64,000 nt of DNA from Bradyrhizobium sp. CB1650 (GTDB lineage Bacteria; Pseudomonadota; Alphaproteobacteria; Rhizobiales; Xanthobacteraceae): assembly GCF_029761915.1 (NCBI RefSeq), contig NZ_CP121695.1, forward strand, positions 6,353,501 to 6,417,500, given 5' to 3'. Position numbers and translations under genes: made by a program. Shown in pieces: positions 35,088 to 44,927 of the stretch (position 1 is its first letter; each line of letters opens with the position of its first letter). Under the pieces are notes generated by a model. The model saw only the letters and a list, made by a program, of their open reading frames with translations, was not told the DNA's origin and searched no databases.

Positions 35088-35573
35088 TCAGTCCAAGATC
35101 ACGCGGTTGCGCGACAGGAACACACGCGTCCCCCGCGCCGCGCCCTCGATCACCAGGTCCCACTGGCCCGGCGCGATGGAAGCGGCGGTGCCGCGATAGA
35201 TGCCGATACCGGCCTCGGTGAGCTCGACCGCGAGATCGGCCCGCTTATCGGTCGGCCGCTCCAGACGGCCGCCGAATTTCAATCCGGTCATCGGCCGGCC
35301 TGCCGCATCACGCGCCTCGACCTGGAGCACAGCGCCGCCATCGGCGCGGCGCTCGATATGTGCATTGACCTGCCACTTGCGCGCAGCCTGGTCCTGCGCC
35401 GCCGAGATCTCCCGCTCATAGGTGAGCCCGGCCGCATAGGGGCTGTCGACGTCGGTGCCGGGCAGCGTCGCGATCGCGAGCTTCATCATGGTCACGTTGA
35501 CGGCGATCACGACACCGAAGAAGGCGACCAGCATCAGGAAGACCTTGGTTCCGGTCAGCGGCTTCAATGCCAT
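35088..35573 (-). CDS. fixH: cbb3 oxidase assembly protein CcoH/FixH
   Basis: This 161-residue protein has one N-terminal transmembrane helix (VFLMLVAFFGVVIAVNVTMMKLA) and a periplasmic domain of the FixH family (DSPYAAGLTYEREISAAQDQ..., ending PGQWDLVIEGAARGTRVFLSRNRVIL). It stabilises CcoP and the assembled oxidase. It is 15 bp after fixG and 12 bp before fixI, so clearly in the operon. Confidence 0.93.
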   Translation of the reverse strand: MALKPLTGTKVFLMLVAFFGVVIAVNVTMMKLAIATLPGTDVDSPYAAGLTYEREISAAQDQAARKWQVNAHIERRADGGAVLQVEARDAAGRPMTGLKFGGRLERPTDKRADLAVELTEAGIGIYRGTAASIAPGQWDLVIEGAARGTRVFLSRNRVILD

Positions 35574-35588
35574 GGCGAACTCCTGGCC

Positions 35589-37055
35589 TCAAGGCGAGAC
35601 GAAATTGTCGGTTGTGCTGGCGACCTCGCCGAGCCCGATATCCGTGACGTGGAAGCGGACCGGAATCGACTTCTCCGGATTGCTCTCGGCCGGCGCCGTG
35701 ACGAGCAGCCGAAGCTCGCTGGTCGAGTCGCGGGGGACCACGATCATCGGCCGCTCCGGCGTCACCGAATCGACCCCGATGACGTGAATCGTGGAATTGA
35801 CCGGCCCCTGCGCATCGATCGCGATGACGCGGTCGTAGCCGCTCTTGTTCAGGAGCCGGACCGTGTAGGCGTTGCGGATCGAGCCGTCGCTGAGCTTGAC
35901 CGCGATTGGATTGCGATCGTGCAGCACGTTGACGTCGAGCAGGCTCCGGGTCGCGAGCGTATAGAGCATGATGCCGCCGACGGCCGCGATGATCGCGCTG
36001 TAAACGACCGTGCGGGGCCGCACGATGCGATAGATCGGCGGCTTGCCCTCCTGGCGCCGATGGATGTTGATGTCGTTGTCGTAGCCGATCAGGCGGGTCG
36101 GCCGGCCGATCTTCGTCATCACGTTGTCGCAGGCGTCGATGCACAAACCGCACTGGATGCATTCGAGCTGCGGCCCGTTACGGATGTCGATGCCGGTCGG
36201 GCAAACCGCAACGCACTGATAGCAGTCGACGCAGTCGCCGACCTGCTCACCCAGCGCCCGCAGCTCGGCGGCCTTCTTGACCGAGGTCCGCTTCTCGCCG
36301 CGGTCGTAGCGGTAGGTGACGTTGAGCGCCCATTCGTCGGTGAGCGCGGCCTGGATCCGTGGCCAGGGACACATATAGGTGCACACCTGCTCGCGCATGT
36401 AGCCGGCCAGCACATAGGTCGTCGCGGTGAGCATACCGATCCAGATATAGGCGATCATCGGCGCCTGGAAGGTGACGAGCTCCTTCACCAGCGTCGGCGC
36501 ATCGTTGAAATAGAGCACCCAGGCGCCGCCGGTCCACCAGGCGATCAGGAGCCAGATCGAATGCTTGAGCACGATCTCGGAGATGCGCTCGAGCTTCATC
36601 GGATCGGACGACTTGTCCTTCTTCATCCGTTCGCGCCGGTCGCCTTCGATCAGGCGCTCGACGGCGTAGAACAGGTCGGTCCAGACGGTCTGCGGGCAGA
36701 GATAGCCGCACCAGATGCGCCCGCCGATCGAATTCATCAGGAACAGGGCCACCGCGGCGATGATCAGGAGGCCAGTGAAGTAGTAGACCTCCTGCGGCCA
36801 CAGCTCGATGAAGAAGAAGTAGAACCGGCTGTTGGGAAGGTCGATCAGCACCGCTTGGCTCGGCGCGCCCAGGCCGCGATTCCACCGTACGAAGGGCAGG
36901 AAGTAGTAGACGCCGAGGCAGAACGCCATCAGGCCCCATTTGATCCGGCGGAAGGTACCGGAAACGCTCTGTGGATAGACCTTCTTGCGGGCGGCGTAGA
37001 GCGGCCCGTAATCGTCGTCCGATGTGAGCTCGTTCGGGTTCACGGTCTTGTTCAT
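35589..37055 (-). CDS. fixG: Cytochrome c oxidase accessory protein CcoG/FixG
   Basis: The 488-residue membrane iron-sulphur protein has five or so transmembrane segments and two [4Fe-4S] ferredoxin motifs near residues 265-310 (CVDCYQCVAVCPTG and CIQCGLCIDACD). The earlier CGYLCPQTVW is also typical. The C-terminal IgG-like domain (from about 380) completes the family. It reduces Cu(II) for CcoI-based copper delivery. It heads fixGHIS and has its own FixK box upstream at 37112-37125. Confidence 0.95.
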   Translation of the reverse strand: MNKTVNPNELTSDDDYGPLYAARKKVYPQSVSGTFRRIKWGLMAFCLGVYYFLPFVRWNRGLGAPSQAVLIDLPNSRFYFFFIELWPQEVYYFTGLLIIAAVALFLMNSIGGRIWCGYLCPQTVWTDLFYAVERLIEGDRRERMKKDKSSDPMKLERISEIVLKHSIWLLIAWWTGGAWVLYFNDAPTLVKELVTFQAPMIAYIWIGMLTATTYVLAGYMREQVCTYMCPWPRIQAALTDEWALNVTYRYDRGEKRTSVKKAAELRALGEQVGDCVDCYQCVAVCPTGIDIRNGPQLECIQCGLCIDACDNVMTKIGRPTRLIGYDNDINIHRRQEGKPPIYRIVRPRTVVYSAIIAAVGGIMLYTLATRSLLDVNVLHDRNPIAVKLSDGSIRNAYTVRLLNKSGYDRVIAIDAQGPVNSTIHVIGVDSVTPERPMIVVPRDSTSELRLLVTAPAESNPEKSIPVRFHVTDIGLGEVASTTDNFVSP

Positions 37056-37111
37056 CGCTGAAAGCTTCTCAGAAGGTGCGATCGAACCTAGGCCGAGGGT
37101 CGCCGCGTCAA

Positions 37112-37125
37112 TTGATCCAGCGCAA
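37112..37125 (-). promoter_or_regulatory. FixK2/FNR-type box upstream of fixG
   Basis: On the minus strand it reads TTGC-N6-TCAA, which fits the FixK2 consensus TTG(A/C)-N6-(T/G)CAA. The centre is 63.5 bp from the fixG start, the same geometry as for fixN. It suggests fixGHIS can be transcribed independently of fixNOQP. Confidence 0.7.
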
Positions 37126-37166
37126 GACGGAGGCGCTTTCTTTCGCCCCCGCCCGCCGTCGATCAG

Positions 37167-38039
37167 CTATTTTCCACCGCCCAGAGAGTGGACATAAACC
37201 GCCATCGCCTTGATGGTGGCGGGATCGAGCCGCCCTTCCCAGGCCGGCATGACGCCGGCACGGCCTTGGGTGATGGTCTCGATCAGGGTCGCCTCGTCGG
37301 AACCATAGAGCCAGATCCTGTCGGTGAGGTTCGGGGCGCCGAGCTCCGGATTGCCCTTGCCGCCGTCGCCGTGGCAGGCGACGCAATTCTCGGCGAAGAT
37401 CTTCTCGCCCTTGGCGGCATCATAGCCTTTGCGCGTCGAGAGGCCCGACAACGAACGCACATAATTGGCGACCGTGACGATCTCGTCCGGCTTCAGCACG
37501 CTGTCCTTGCCGAACGCCAGCATCTGGCCCTCATGCGTCTTGGCATGGCCCGAACGCGCGCCGTACTGGATGGTCTGCATGATCTGGTCGAGCGTGCCGC
37601 CCCACAGCCAGTCGTCGTCGTTCAGGTTCGGGTATCCCTTGGCACCGGCCGCGCCGCTGCCGTGACACGGCGCACAATTGTCGCCGAACACGGTCTTGCC
37701 CTTGGCGCGGGCAAGCGCCAGCAGTGCGGGGTCCTTCTCGATGTCGGCGAGCGGGGCCGCCCCGAGCACCGCCATCTTGTCGCCGCGGACCTTCTCGAGA
37801 TTGGCGAGCTCGACCGCGACGTCCGCGCGGGACGAGTAGCCGAACAGCCCCGTAGTATTGCTGGAGATCAGCGGCCAGGCCGGATAGACGATCCAGTAGC
37901 CGATCGCCCAGATGATGGTCAGATAGAAGCTGATCACCCACCAGCGCGGCAGTGGCGTGTTGAGCTCCTTGATGCCGTCCCATTCGTGTCCGGTCGTGGA
38001 CCTGCCGGAGACGGAATCGATGTCGCTGTGATCGGTCAT
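37167..38039 (-). CDS. fixP: cbb3 oxidase subunit III, dihaem cytochrome c CcoP/FixP
   Basis: The 290-residue protein has an N-terminal membrane helix (WVISFYLTIIWAIGYWIVYPAW) and two cytochrome c domains with CxxCH motifs: GDNCAPCHGSG near residue 138 and AENCVACHGDGG near 225, with distal Met ligands in the following segments. It passes electrons from the soluble pool to CcoO. It starts 6 bp after fixQ. Confidence 0.95.
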   Translation of the reverse strand: MTDHSDIDSVSGRSTTGHEWDGIKELNTPLPRWWVISFYLTIIWAIGYWIVYPAWPLISSNTTGLFGYSSRADVAVELANLEKVRGDKMAVLGAAPLADIEKDPALLALARAKGKTVFGDNCAPCHGSGAAGAKGYPNLNDDDWLWGGTLDQIMQTIQYGARSGHAKTHEGQMLAFGKDSVLKPDEIVTVANYVRSLSGLSTRKGYDAAKGEKIFAENCVACHGDGGKGNPELGAPNLTDRIWLYGSDEATLIETITQGRAGVMPAWEGRLDPATIKAMAVYVHSLGGGK

Positions 38040-38045
38040 GATCTC

Positions 38046-38210
38046 TCACTCCTCCCGCAACGGCAGTCGCGCCGCTTCGTCGAAGACTTCCTTGTTGCGA
38101 GGCCAGAATGCGTAGGCGATGATCGCGAGAAAGATCGCGATGAAGGCCGGCGTCCAGATCGTCGTCACGAGTTCGGACGCAAGGTTGTGGACTGTCAAAA
38201 TCGCTTTCAT
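38046..38210 (-). CDS. fixQ: cbb3 oxidase subunit IV CcoQ/FixQ
   Basis: A 54-residue protein with one transmembrane helix (WTPAFIAIFLAIIAYAFWP) and a short charged tail ending LREE. It stabilises the cbb3 complex. The gene lies between fixO (13 bp) and fixP (6 bp). Confidence 0.93.
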   Translation of the reverse strand: MKAILTVHNLASELVTTIWTPAFIAIFLAIIAYAFWPRNKEVFDEAARLPLREE

Positions 38211-38223
38211 CGGTGATGCCTTC

Positions 38224-38958
38224 TCAGCGAAGATTGGCTTTCTCGTTGTAGAGCTTGAAGTCGACCAGCGTGCCGAGCATCTGCAGGTAGGCGATCAGCG
38301 CATCCATTTCGGTCGGCGTGCCCGGCTTGCCATCGAAGTTGCGCACCACAGCCTTGGCGTAGCGCTTGCCGAAGGCATCGGTGCCGGCATTGTCCGGATC
38401 GGCCTGGGCCTTGAGGTCGGCCGCAGCGCTGGCGATCTGGTCGTCGGTATAGGGCACGCCGACGGTCCTCAAGGTGCGCATGTGATCGGCGATCGACTCC
38501 GGGTCGACCTCGGTCTGGCTCAGGAACGGATAGCCCGGCATCACCGACTGCGGCACGATCGCGCGCGGATTGGTCAGGTGGGTGACGTGCCAGTCGTCGG
38601 AATATTTGGCACCGACGCGGGCGAGATCCGGACCGGTGCGCTTCGAGCCCCACTGGAACGGATGGTCGAACATGCTCTCGGCGGCGAGCGAGAAGTGGCC
38701 GTAGCGCTCGACCTCGTCGCGCAGGGGCCGGATCATCTGCGAATGGCAGAGATAGCAACCTTCGCGGACGTAGATGTTGCGGCCGGCGAGCTCGAGCGGC
38801 GTGTAGGGCCTGACCCCGTCGACCACCTCGATCGTGCTCTTGAGGTAGAACAGCGGGGTGATCTCGACGAGACCGCCGATCGCGATCACGACGAGAATGC
38901 CGACGATCAGGATGATCGAGTTCTTCTCGAAGATTTGGTGGCGTGTCCAGAACGACAT
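38224..38958 (-). CDS. fixO: cbb3 oxidase subunit II, monohaem cytochrome c CcoO/FixO
   Basis: From the ATG at 38958 the protein is 244 residues. It has one N-terminal helix ([19 protein letters not shown]) and a cytochrome c domain with [14 protein letters not shown] and a distal Met in [10 protein letters not shown]. It carries electrons from CcoP to the CcoN haem. The frame runs far upstream into fixN, but this start follows the fixN stop by 11 bp. Confidence 0.95.
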   Translation of the reverse strand: MSFWTRHQIFEKNSIILIVGILVVIAIGGLVEITPLFYLKSTIEVVDGVRPYTPLELAGRNIYVREGCYLCHSQMIRPLRDEVERYGHFSLAAESMFDHPFQWGSKRTGPDLARVGAKYSDDWHVTHLTNPRAIVPQSVMPGYPFLSQTEVDPESIADHMRTLRTVGVPYTDDQIASAAADLKAQADPDNAGTDAFGKRYAKAVVRNFDGKPGTPTEMDALIAYLQMLGTLVDFKLYNEKANLR

Positions 38959-38969
38959 GGTCGAGCTCC

Positions 38970-40619
38970 TCATTCCGCCGGCTGAAGAGCGACGGGCATC
39001 TGGACTTCCGCCTCGCCCACGCGAACCGTCATCCAGAGATTGAAGGCCATGATCAGCGAGCCGATCAGGAACAGCGCGCCGCCGGCTGCGCGGACGATGT
39101 AGAAGGGGTGCATCGCCTCGACGGTCTCGATGAAGGAATATTCGAGAAAGCCGAGCGAGGTGTAGGCACGCCACATCAGGCCCTGGAGAATGCCGGACAC
39201 CCACATCGCGGAGATGTAGAGGACGATGCCGAGGGTGGCGATCCAGAAGTGCCAGTTGACCAGCTTCAGGCTGTACAGCCCCTTGCGATTCCAGGCCCAC
39301 GGCACCAGGCAGTAGAGCGCACCGAAGGAGACGAAGCCGACCCAGCCGAGCGCGCCGGAATGCACGTGGCCGATGGTCCAGTCGGTGTAGTGGCTGAGCG
39401 AGTTGACGACCTTGATCGACATCATCGGACCTTCGAAAGTCGACATGCCGTAGAAGGCGACGGAGACGACGAGCATGCGCAGCACGGGGTCGGTGCGCAG
39501 CTTGTCCCACGCGCCAGATAGCGTCATCAGGCCGTTGATCATGCCGCCCCAGGAAGGCATCCACAGCATCACCGAGAAGGTCATGCCCAGCGTCTGCGTC
39601 CAGTCCGGCAGCGCCGTGTAGTGCAGATGGTGGGGTCCGGCCCAGATGTAGAGGAAGATCAGCGCCCAGAAATGGATGATCGACAGCCGATACGAATAGA
39701 TCGGCCGCTCGGCGCGCTTGGGGATGAAGTAGTACATGATGGCGAGGAAGCCCGCGGTCAGGAAGAATCCGACCGCGTTGTGGCCGTACCACCATTGGAA
39801 CATCGCGTCCTGGATGCCGCCCCAGGCGACATAGGACTTCGAGCCGAACACCGAGACGGGAAGCGCGGGATTGTTGCCGAGATGCAGGACCGCGATCGTC
39901 ACGATGAAGGCGAGATAGAACCAGTTCGCGACGAAAATGTGCGGTTCCTTGCGCTTGATGATCGTCACGAGAAAAACCAGCAGATAGGTCACCCAGACGA
40001 TGGTCAGCCAGAGGTCGGCGTACCATTCCGGCTCGGCATATTCCTTGGACTGGGTGACGCCGAGCAGATAGCCGGTGCCGGCGATCAGGATGAAGAAGTT
40101 GTAGCCGACCACGACGAACCAGGGTGCGAGGTCGCCGGCCAGACGCGCGCGGCACGACTTCTGCACCACATAGAAGGAGGTTGCGATCAGCACGTTTCCG
40201 CCGAAGGCGAAGATCACCGCCGAGGTGTGCAGCGGCCTCAAACGGCCGAAGCTGGTCCAAGGCAGATCGAAGTTCAGCCAGGGCCACGCGAGTTGTGAGG
40301 CGATGATGAGGCCGACGAGGAATCCGGCGATGCCCCAGAACATCGCCATGAAGGCCGAGAACTTGATCGGACCCATGTTGTAGTTGGGGCGACCGTTGAT
40401 CTCTGCCGGCGGCAGTGCCGCCGGGCGCTCGAAGTAGCGGTTGATGATGCAGAAGACCGCGGCCAGGCTCGCGGCCGCGCTGAGTCCGGCATGGAAGGCG
40501 AACGGCGCATCGAGCGCCTTGGCCGCAGCGATCACGCAGAGAAAGGCGGTGACCGCGAAAACTGCCGCCAGGCCGCTTTCACCGACGGTCATGGATTTCA
40601 ACGTGGAGGGCTGGCTCAT
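38970..40619 (-). CDS. fixN: cbb3 oxidase subunit I CcoN/FixN
   Basis: This 549-residue catalytic subunit has about 12 or more membrane helices. The haem b, b3 and Cu(B) ligand regions are visible: [49 protein letters not shown] and [17 protein letters not shown]. It reduces O2 to water with high affinity, as needed for microaerobic growth and nitrogen fixation. I chose the ATG at 40619 rather than 40658, since it gives the family N-terminus MSQPSTLK and lies 64.5 bp from a perfect FixK box. First gene of fixNOQP. Confidence 0.96.
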   Translation of the reverse strand: MSQPSTLKSMTVGESGLAAVFAVTAFLCVIAAAKALDAPFAFHAGLSAAASLAAVFCIINRYFERPAALPPAEINGRPNYNMGPIKFSAFMAMFWGIAGFLVGLIIASQLAWPWLNFDLPWTSFGRLRPLHTSAVIFAFGGNVLIATSFYVVQKSCRARLAGDLAPWFVVVGYNFFILIAGTGYLLGVTQSKEYAEPEWYADLWLTIVWVTYLLVFLVTIIKRKEPHIFVANWFYLAFIVTIAVLHLGNNPALPVSVFGSKSYVAWGGIQDAMFQWWYGHNAVGFFLTAGFLAIMYYFIPKRAERPIYSYRLSIIHFWALIFLYIWAGPHHLHYTALPDWTQTLGMTFSVMLWMPSWGGMINGLMTLSGAWDKLRTDPVLRMLVVSVAFYGMSTFEGPMMSIKVVNSLSHYTDWTIGHVHSGALGWVGFVSFGALYCLVPWAWNRKGLYSLKLVNWHFWIATLGIVLYISAMWVSGILQGLMWRAYTSLGFLEYSFIETVEAMHPFYIVRAAGGALFLIGSLIMAFNLWMTVRVGEAEVQMPVALQPAE

Positions 40620-40676
40620 GCGGATTCTCTCTGAAAGAACACAGAAGCCAGAAACCACATTCGTCCTCGCGGCGAA

Positions 40677-40690
40677 TTGATTGAAATCAA
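40677..40690 (-). promoter_or_regulatory. FixK2/FNR-type box upstream of fixN
   Basis: TTGAT-TGAA-ATCAA is a perfect dyad. Its centre is 64.5 bp from the fixN start, which puts transcription about 24 bp before the gene if the box is at -40. FixK2 is encoded in this window. Confidence 0.92.
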
Positions 40691-40831
40691 GACAAATGGA
40701 TTTCCGCCGGCTTCAGGCGTTCGCTCGACAGACAGCGCTATCAATCGCTTGCGCCGGACTTGGCGCACGCGGCAGGTCGCACATTCCGTGGAATCACGGA
40801 GATGGAATTTGCAGCGATTGGGGGCGCTCCG

Positions 40832-41257
40832 TCAGTCGCTCGCCGTCGCCTTGAGCGCCGCGATCACGTCCTCGCGGGCGATGATGCCGACCAGCTTCTG
40901 CGCGCCGTCGAGCACGATGATGCTCCTGATCCGGTGCTCGACCATGATCTGGAGGACTCGAGTCAATCTCGTGTCGGGACTGACATAGATGAATTCCGGC
41001 GTCATCACGTCGCCGACCTTGCGGCTCATCAGGTCGACATAGCGCGGCAGCATCTGGCTCGGCGTGAAGGCGAAGCACTTCAGGATGTCGAACTTGGTCA
41101 CGATGCCGACGATCTGGCCGTCGTCCTCGACCGGGTAGCTGTTGAAATCGTCGCGCTCGAACATCTCGCTGAGCGCGAGCATGTCGAGGTCGCGCTTGAC
41201 CGTCCTGACGTTGCGCGTCATGTAGCCGTCGACGGTCTGTTCAAGGAATTTGTACAT
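40832..41257 (-). CDS. CBS-domain protein
   Basis: The 141-residue protein has two CBS motifs: YMTRNVRTVKRDLDMLALSEMF...YPVEDDGQIVGIVTKFDIL and VGDVMTPEFIYVSPDTRLTRVLQIMVEHRIRSIIVLDGAQKLVGIIAREDVI. CBS pairs sense adenosine nucleotides. No catalytic domain is attached. The gene is 24 bp after the universal stress protein gene, and the same pair lies beside fixNOQP and fixLJ in related strains as I recall. Probably part of the low-oxygen response. Confidence 0.88.
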   Translation of the reverse strand: MYKFLEQTVDGYMTRNVRTVKRDLDMLALSEMFERDDFNSYPVEDDGQIVGIVTKFDILKCFAFTPSQMLPRYVDLMSRKVGDVMTPEFIYVSPDTRLTRVLQIMVEHRIRSIIVLDGAQKLVGIIAREDVIAALKATASD

Positions 41258-41281
41258 GGCGCGTCCTCATCGATTCCTGGC

Positions 41282-42115
41282 TCAGTGCGACAGCAGCACG
41301 CAGCGGGCGGATTGCGTGACGAGGTATTCGGTGACGCCGCCGAGGATCAGCTCGCTGAACCGCGAATGACCGTAGGCGCCCGCGACGATCAGGCCGGCCC
41401 CGACGTCATCGGCAACAATTCCCAATTGGTCGCCCGTGCTTTGGTTCCTGGCCGGTTCGCAGACGCGCGCAGTGGCGGTGATGCCGTGCCGGGCGAGCCA
41501 GGCGGTGACATCCCTGACGCGCACCATCGCGGCCGAACGGTCGTCGTTGCCTTCCGGAATTTCGACGACGGCGACATCCCCGGCCTTGCGCAGCATCGGC
41601 AGCGCGTCGGCGAGTGCCCGCCGGGCTTCCGGCGTGTCCTTCCACGCCACGAGCACGCTGCGCAGATCGAGCCAGTTGACCTTGTCGGGCACGACCAGAA
41701 GCGGCCGGCCGGCCTGCATCACCAGGTCCTTGGGGCTCGCGAGTGCGAAGGCATCGGAGAAGACCGGGCTCTGCCCGCCGCTGACGATGATGTCAGCGCA
41801 GCGCGCCTGCGCCAGGATGAACCGAGCCGGAAAATCCGTGGCGCTACGCCACTCCACATGACCGCCGCGGTTTCTGGTCGCGGCGCGGAATTGCGCCTCG
41901 AGTTTGGCAAGGCGCCGCTCGACCGACGCGCGGCCCTGATCGATCACGCCCTGAGCCTCGGCGCCATCGGTGAAGTAGAGCGGCGGAGGGAACTGCGCCG
42001 CCCCAATACCGACGATCGCAGACTCGAACCGTTCGGCGAGTTCGCCCGCGACCTGAAGACGCGCATCGTTGGGCTGATCGAGCGCCAGGCTGACCATCAC
42101 GGTTGCGTATGTCAT
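41282..42115 (-). CDS. Universal stress protein (UspA family, tandem domain)
   Basis: With the ATG at 42115 (GGAGAT upstream) the protein is 277 residues, long enough for two Usp folds. The C-terminal half has the ATP-binding style motif (GAGLIVAGAYGHSRFSELILGGVTEYLV); the N-terminal half is more divergent (VMVSLALDQPNDARLQVAGELAERF). It probably protects cells in low oxygen or stationary phase. It is divergent from fixL; a FixK-like box at 42174-42187 lies 65.5 bp from its start. The frame is open to 42325 but is intergenic there. Confidence 0.87.
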   Translation of the reverse strand: MTYATVMVSLALDQPNDARLQVAGELAERFESAIVGIGAAQFPPPLYFTDGAEAQGVIDQGRASVERRLAKLEAQFRAATRNRGGHVEWRSATDFPARFILAQARCADIIVSGGQSPVFSDAFALASPKDLVMQAGRPLLVVPDKVNWLDLRSVLVAWKDTPEARRALADALPMLRKAGDVAVVEIPEGNDDRSAAMVRVRDVTAWLARHGITATARVCEPARNQSTGDQLGIVADDVGAGLIVAGAYGHSRFSELILGGVTEYLVTQSARCVLLSH

Positions 42116-42173
42116 CAGGAATCTCCGGTGCAATGGGCTTCCCGGAAATTTAGGTCCCCGCAGCTTCGGCGGG

Positions 42174-42187
42174 ATGAGATAGATCAA
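42174..42187 (-). promoter_or_regulatory. Degenerate FixK2-type box before the universal stress gene
   Basis: On the minus strand it reads TTGA-N6-TCAT, one mismatch from TTG(A/C)-N6-(T/G)CAA. Its centre is 65.5 bp from the start codon, the same position as at fixN and fixG, which supports it in spite of the mismatch. The 200-bp usp-fixL gap is otherwise unassigned. Confidence 0.5.
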
Positions 42188-42315
42188 ACTGCCCTTCGCC
42201 GCAAAGCGGGAATCCGTCAATGGAATCAGACGTCCGAACTTGCCTCCAGCGCGGCCTTGGGCGAAATTGCCGTGAGGTGGCGGCATCGGGCCGCCAGAAG
42301 GATTGGAGCTGCTGC

Positions 42316-43833
42316 TTGTCGCCAACCCGCGTGACGCATCCGCAAGACGACGGTCGCGGCGAGCAATTCCGGGTCCGAATCGAGGGGTTCGGCGTCGGCA
42401 CCTGGGATCTGGACCTTAGGACGCGCGATCTCCGCTGGTCGGAGACCGCCAGAACGCTGCTCGGCATCGCGCGGGATCAGACGGCGAGCTTTGAGCTGTT
42501 CCTGTCACGCCTCGCGCCCGATGACCGCGAGCGCGTCGAGAGCGCGATCAAGCGCGCGTCCGAGCATGGCGGCGGCTTGGACGTATCGTTCAGGGTTGCC
42601 GATGCCTCGGGCCGCGGACACTGGATCCGCGCCAGGGCGGGTCTCATTCGGGACGAAGCCGGCGCCGCGCGCCACCTCAGCGGCATCCTCCTCGACATCG
42701 ACGAGGAGAAGCAGGTCGAGGAAGCGCTCCGCACCCGCGAGACCCACCTCCGTTCGATCCTCGAGACCATTCCCGATGCCATGATCGTCATCGACGGCCA
42801 CGGCATCATCCAGCTCTTCAGCACCGCCGCCGAGCGCCTGTTCGGCTGGTCCGAGCATGAAGCGATCGGGCAGAACGTCAGTATCCTGATGCCGGAGCCG
42901 GACCGATCGCGCCATGACAGCTACATCGCCCGCTACCGCTCCACGCACGATCCGCATATCATCGGCATCGGTCGCATCGTGACCGGCAGACGCCGCGACG
43001 GCACCACTTTCCCGATGCATCTGTCGATCGGCGAGATGCAGTCGGGCGGAGAGCCCTTTTTCACCGGCTTCGTCCGCGATCTCACCGAGCATCAGCAGAC
43101 TCAGGCGCGGCTCCAGGAGCTGCAATCCGAGCTGGTCCACGTCTCGCGGCTGACCGCGATGGGCGAAATGGCCTCCGCGCTCGCGCACGAGCTCAACCAG
43201 CCGCTGGCCGCGATCAGCAACTACATGAAGGGCTCGCGGCGCCTGCTTGCAGGCAGCAGCGATCCGAACACGCCGAAGATCGAGAGCGCGCTGGATCGCG
43301 CCGCGGAGCAGGCGCTGCGCGCCGGCCAGATCATCCGGCGGCTGCGTGACTTCGTCTCGCGCGGCGAGTCCGAGAAGCGGGTCGAGAGCCTGTCCAAGTT
43401 GATCGAGGAGGCCGGCGCACTCGGGCTTGCCGGCGCGCGTGAGCAGAACGTGCAGCTCCGCTTCACGCTCGATCCGGACGCCGATTTCGTGCTCGCCGAC
43501 CGGGTGCAGATCCAGCAGGTGCTGGTGAATTTGTTCCGCAACGCGCTGGAAGCGATGGCGCATTCGCCGCGCCGCGAGCTGGTCGTCACCAACAGGCATA
43601 TCGCCGACGACATGATCGAGGTGGAGGTGTCCGACACCGGCTCCGGTTTCCAGGATGACGTAATTCCAAATCTGTTTCAGACCTTCTTCACCACGAAGGA
43701 CACAGGCATGGGCGTGGGATTGTCGATCAGCCGCTCGATCATCGAGGCTCACGGCGGCCGCATGTGGGCCGAGAGCAATGCATCGGGCGGCGCGACGTTC
43801 CGCTTCACCCTGCCGGCAGCCGACGAGGCTTGA
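42316..43833 (+). CDS. fixL: Oxygen-sensing histidine kinase FixL
   Basis: A TTG at 42316 with GGAG seven bases upstream gives 505 residues, the length of B. japonicum FixL. Two PAS domains occupy about 15-135 and 140-260. With this start the haem-binding His in DRSRHDSY is residue 200, the O2-gating Arg in GIGR is 220 and the phosphoacceptor His in ALAHELNQP is 291, all as known in that protein. The ATPase core is at the C-terminus (NLFRNALEAM, DTGSGF, GMGVGLSISRSI). When O2 leaves the haem, FixL autophosphorylates and passes phosphate to FixJ. An ATG at 42220 is open but less likely. fixJ follows by 4 bp. Confidence 0.95.
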   Translation: MSPTRVTHPQDDGRGEQFRVRIEGFGVGTWDLDLRTRDLRWSETARTLLGIARDQTASFELFLSRLAPDDRERVESAIKRASEHGGGLDVSFRVADASGRGHWIRARAGLIRDEAGAARHLSGILLDIDEEKQVEEALRTRETHLRSILETIPDAMIVIDGHGIIQLFSTAAERLFGWSEHEAIGQNVSILMPEPDRSRHDSYIARYRSTHDPHIIGIGRIVTGRRRDGTTFPMHLSIGEMQSGGEPFFTGFVRDLTEHQQTQARLQELQSELVHVSRLTAMGEMASALAHELNQPLAAISNYMKGSRRLLAGSSDPNTPKIESALDRAAEQALRAGQIIRRLRDFVSRGESEKRVESLSKLIEEAGALGLAGAREQNVQLRFTLDPDADFVLADRVQIQQVLVNLFRNALEAMAHSPRRELVVTNRHIADDMIEVEVSDTGSGFQDDVIPNLFQTFFTTKDTGMGVGLSISRSIIEAHGGRMWAESNASGGATFRFTLPAADEA

Positions 43834-43837
43834 TCCA

Positions 43838-44455
43838 ATGATGACCAAGGGAATTGTCTACGTTATCGACGACGACGAGGCGATGCGCGACTCGTTGAAC
43901 TTCCTGCTGGATTCCTCCGGCTTCAGCGTCACGCTGTTCGACAGCGCGCAGGCGTTCCTTGACGCTCTGCCCGGCCTCGCCTTCGGCTGCGTCGTCTCCG
44001 ACGTGCGTATGCCCGGAATAGATGGCATCGAGCTGCTGAAGCGGATGAAGGCCCGGCAAACCCCGTTTCCGACCCTGATCATGACCGGCCACGGCGACGT
44101 GCCGCTCGCGGTCGAGGCGATGAAGCTCGGTGCGGTCGACTTCCTCGAGAAGCCGTTCGAGGACGAGCGCCTCACCGCCATGATCGAATCGGCGATCCGC
44201 CAGGCGGCGCCGGCGGCCAAGAACGAGGCGATCGCGCAGGACATCGCCGCCCGCGTCGCCTCCTTGAGCCCGCGCGAGCGCCAGGTCATGGAGGGGCTGG
44301 TCGCAGGCCTCTCCAACAAGCTGATCGCCCGCGAATACGACATCAGCCCTCGCACCATCGAGGTGTACCGGGCCAATGTCATGACCAAGATGCAGGCGAG
44401 CAGCCTGTCGGAACTGGTTCGGCTGGCGATGCGCGCCGGGTTGCTCAATGATTGA
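43838..44455 (+). CDS. fixJ: Response regulator FixJ
   Basis: The ATG at 43838 gives 205 residues, the known size. The receiver domain carries Asp12-13 type acidic residues (VIDDDEAM), the phosphoacceptor Asp55 (VVSDVRMPG) and the Lys in FLEKPFEDE; the C-terminal LuxR-type HTH is LSPRERQVMEGLVAGLSNKLIAREYDISPRTIEVYRANVM. Phosphorylated FixJ activates fixK2. It is co-transcribed with fixL. Confidence 0.96.
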   Translation: MMTKGIVYVIDDDEAMRDSLNFLLDSSGFSVTLFDSAQAFLDALPGLAFGCVVSDVRMPGIDGIELLKRMKARQTPFPTLIMTGHGDVPLAVEAMKLGAVDFLEKPFEDERLTAMIESAIRQAAPAAKNEAIAQDIAARVASLSPRERQVMEGLVAGLSNKLIAREYDISPRTIEVYRANVMTKMQASSLSELVRLAMRAGLLND

Positions 44456-44499
44456 GCCATGTCAAGGCTCTTCTCACACCCTGTGCTAGTCGAACAAGC

Positions 44500-44913
44500 A
44501 TGATGATCAGCTCGCACTGTGAGCGGCTGTCGCCCCCCGCAAAACCCACCGTGTTTGTGGTCGACGACGATGCCGCCGTCCTGGGGTCCCTGCGGTTTCT
44601 GCTGGAAGCCGATGGCTTTGCCGTGCGGACGTTCAAAAATGCCACAGCGCTGCTCAATGCGGCCGGCACATCCGGCGCAGACTGCTACGTCATCGACTAC
44701 AAGATGCCAGACATCAACGGCATCGAGCTCGCCGGTCGCCTGCGCAAATCTGATCGCGACGCGCCCGTGATCCTGATCACCGGCTATCCGGACGCGAACA
44801 TCTCGACGCGGGCCGCGGCGGCCGGGGTAAAAGACGTGGTTTTGAAGCCGCTTCTCGATGAAAACCTGGTCAAACGCATCCGCCGGGCCATCCAGGACAG
44901 GCGCGGAAACTGA
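44500..44913 (+). CDS. Single-domain response regulator between fixJ and fixK2
   Basis: The 137-residue protein contains only a receiver domain: VFVVDDDAAVLGSLRFLLEADGF at the N-terminus, phosphoacceptor Asp66 in VIDYKMPDINGIEL, and Lys in VVLKPLLDENLVKRI. It has no output domain. A gene like it lies at this place in B. diazoefficiens. It might compete for phosphate with FixJ or act on another partner. Two ATG codons are adjacent (44500, 44503). Confidence 0.88.
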   Translation: MMISSHCERLSPPAKPTVFVVDDDAAVLGSLRFLLEADGFAVRTFKNATALLNAAGTSGADCYVIDYKMPDINGIELAGRLRKSDRDAPVILITGYPDANISTRAAAAGVKDVVLKPLLDENLVKRIRRAIQDRRGN

Positions 44914-44927
44914 CCTACGGGATTCTA

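Noticed and set aside
33042..37061. A 1339-codon open frame on the plus strand opposite fixGHI
   Set aside because: It is antisense to three well-supported genes, is rich in Arg, Asp and His with no domain, and is a known effect of high-GC codon use.
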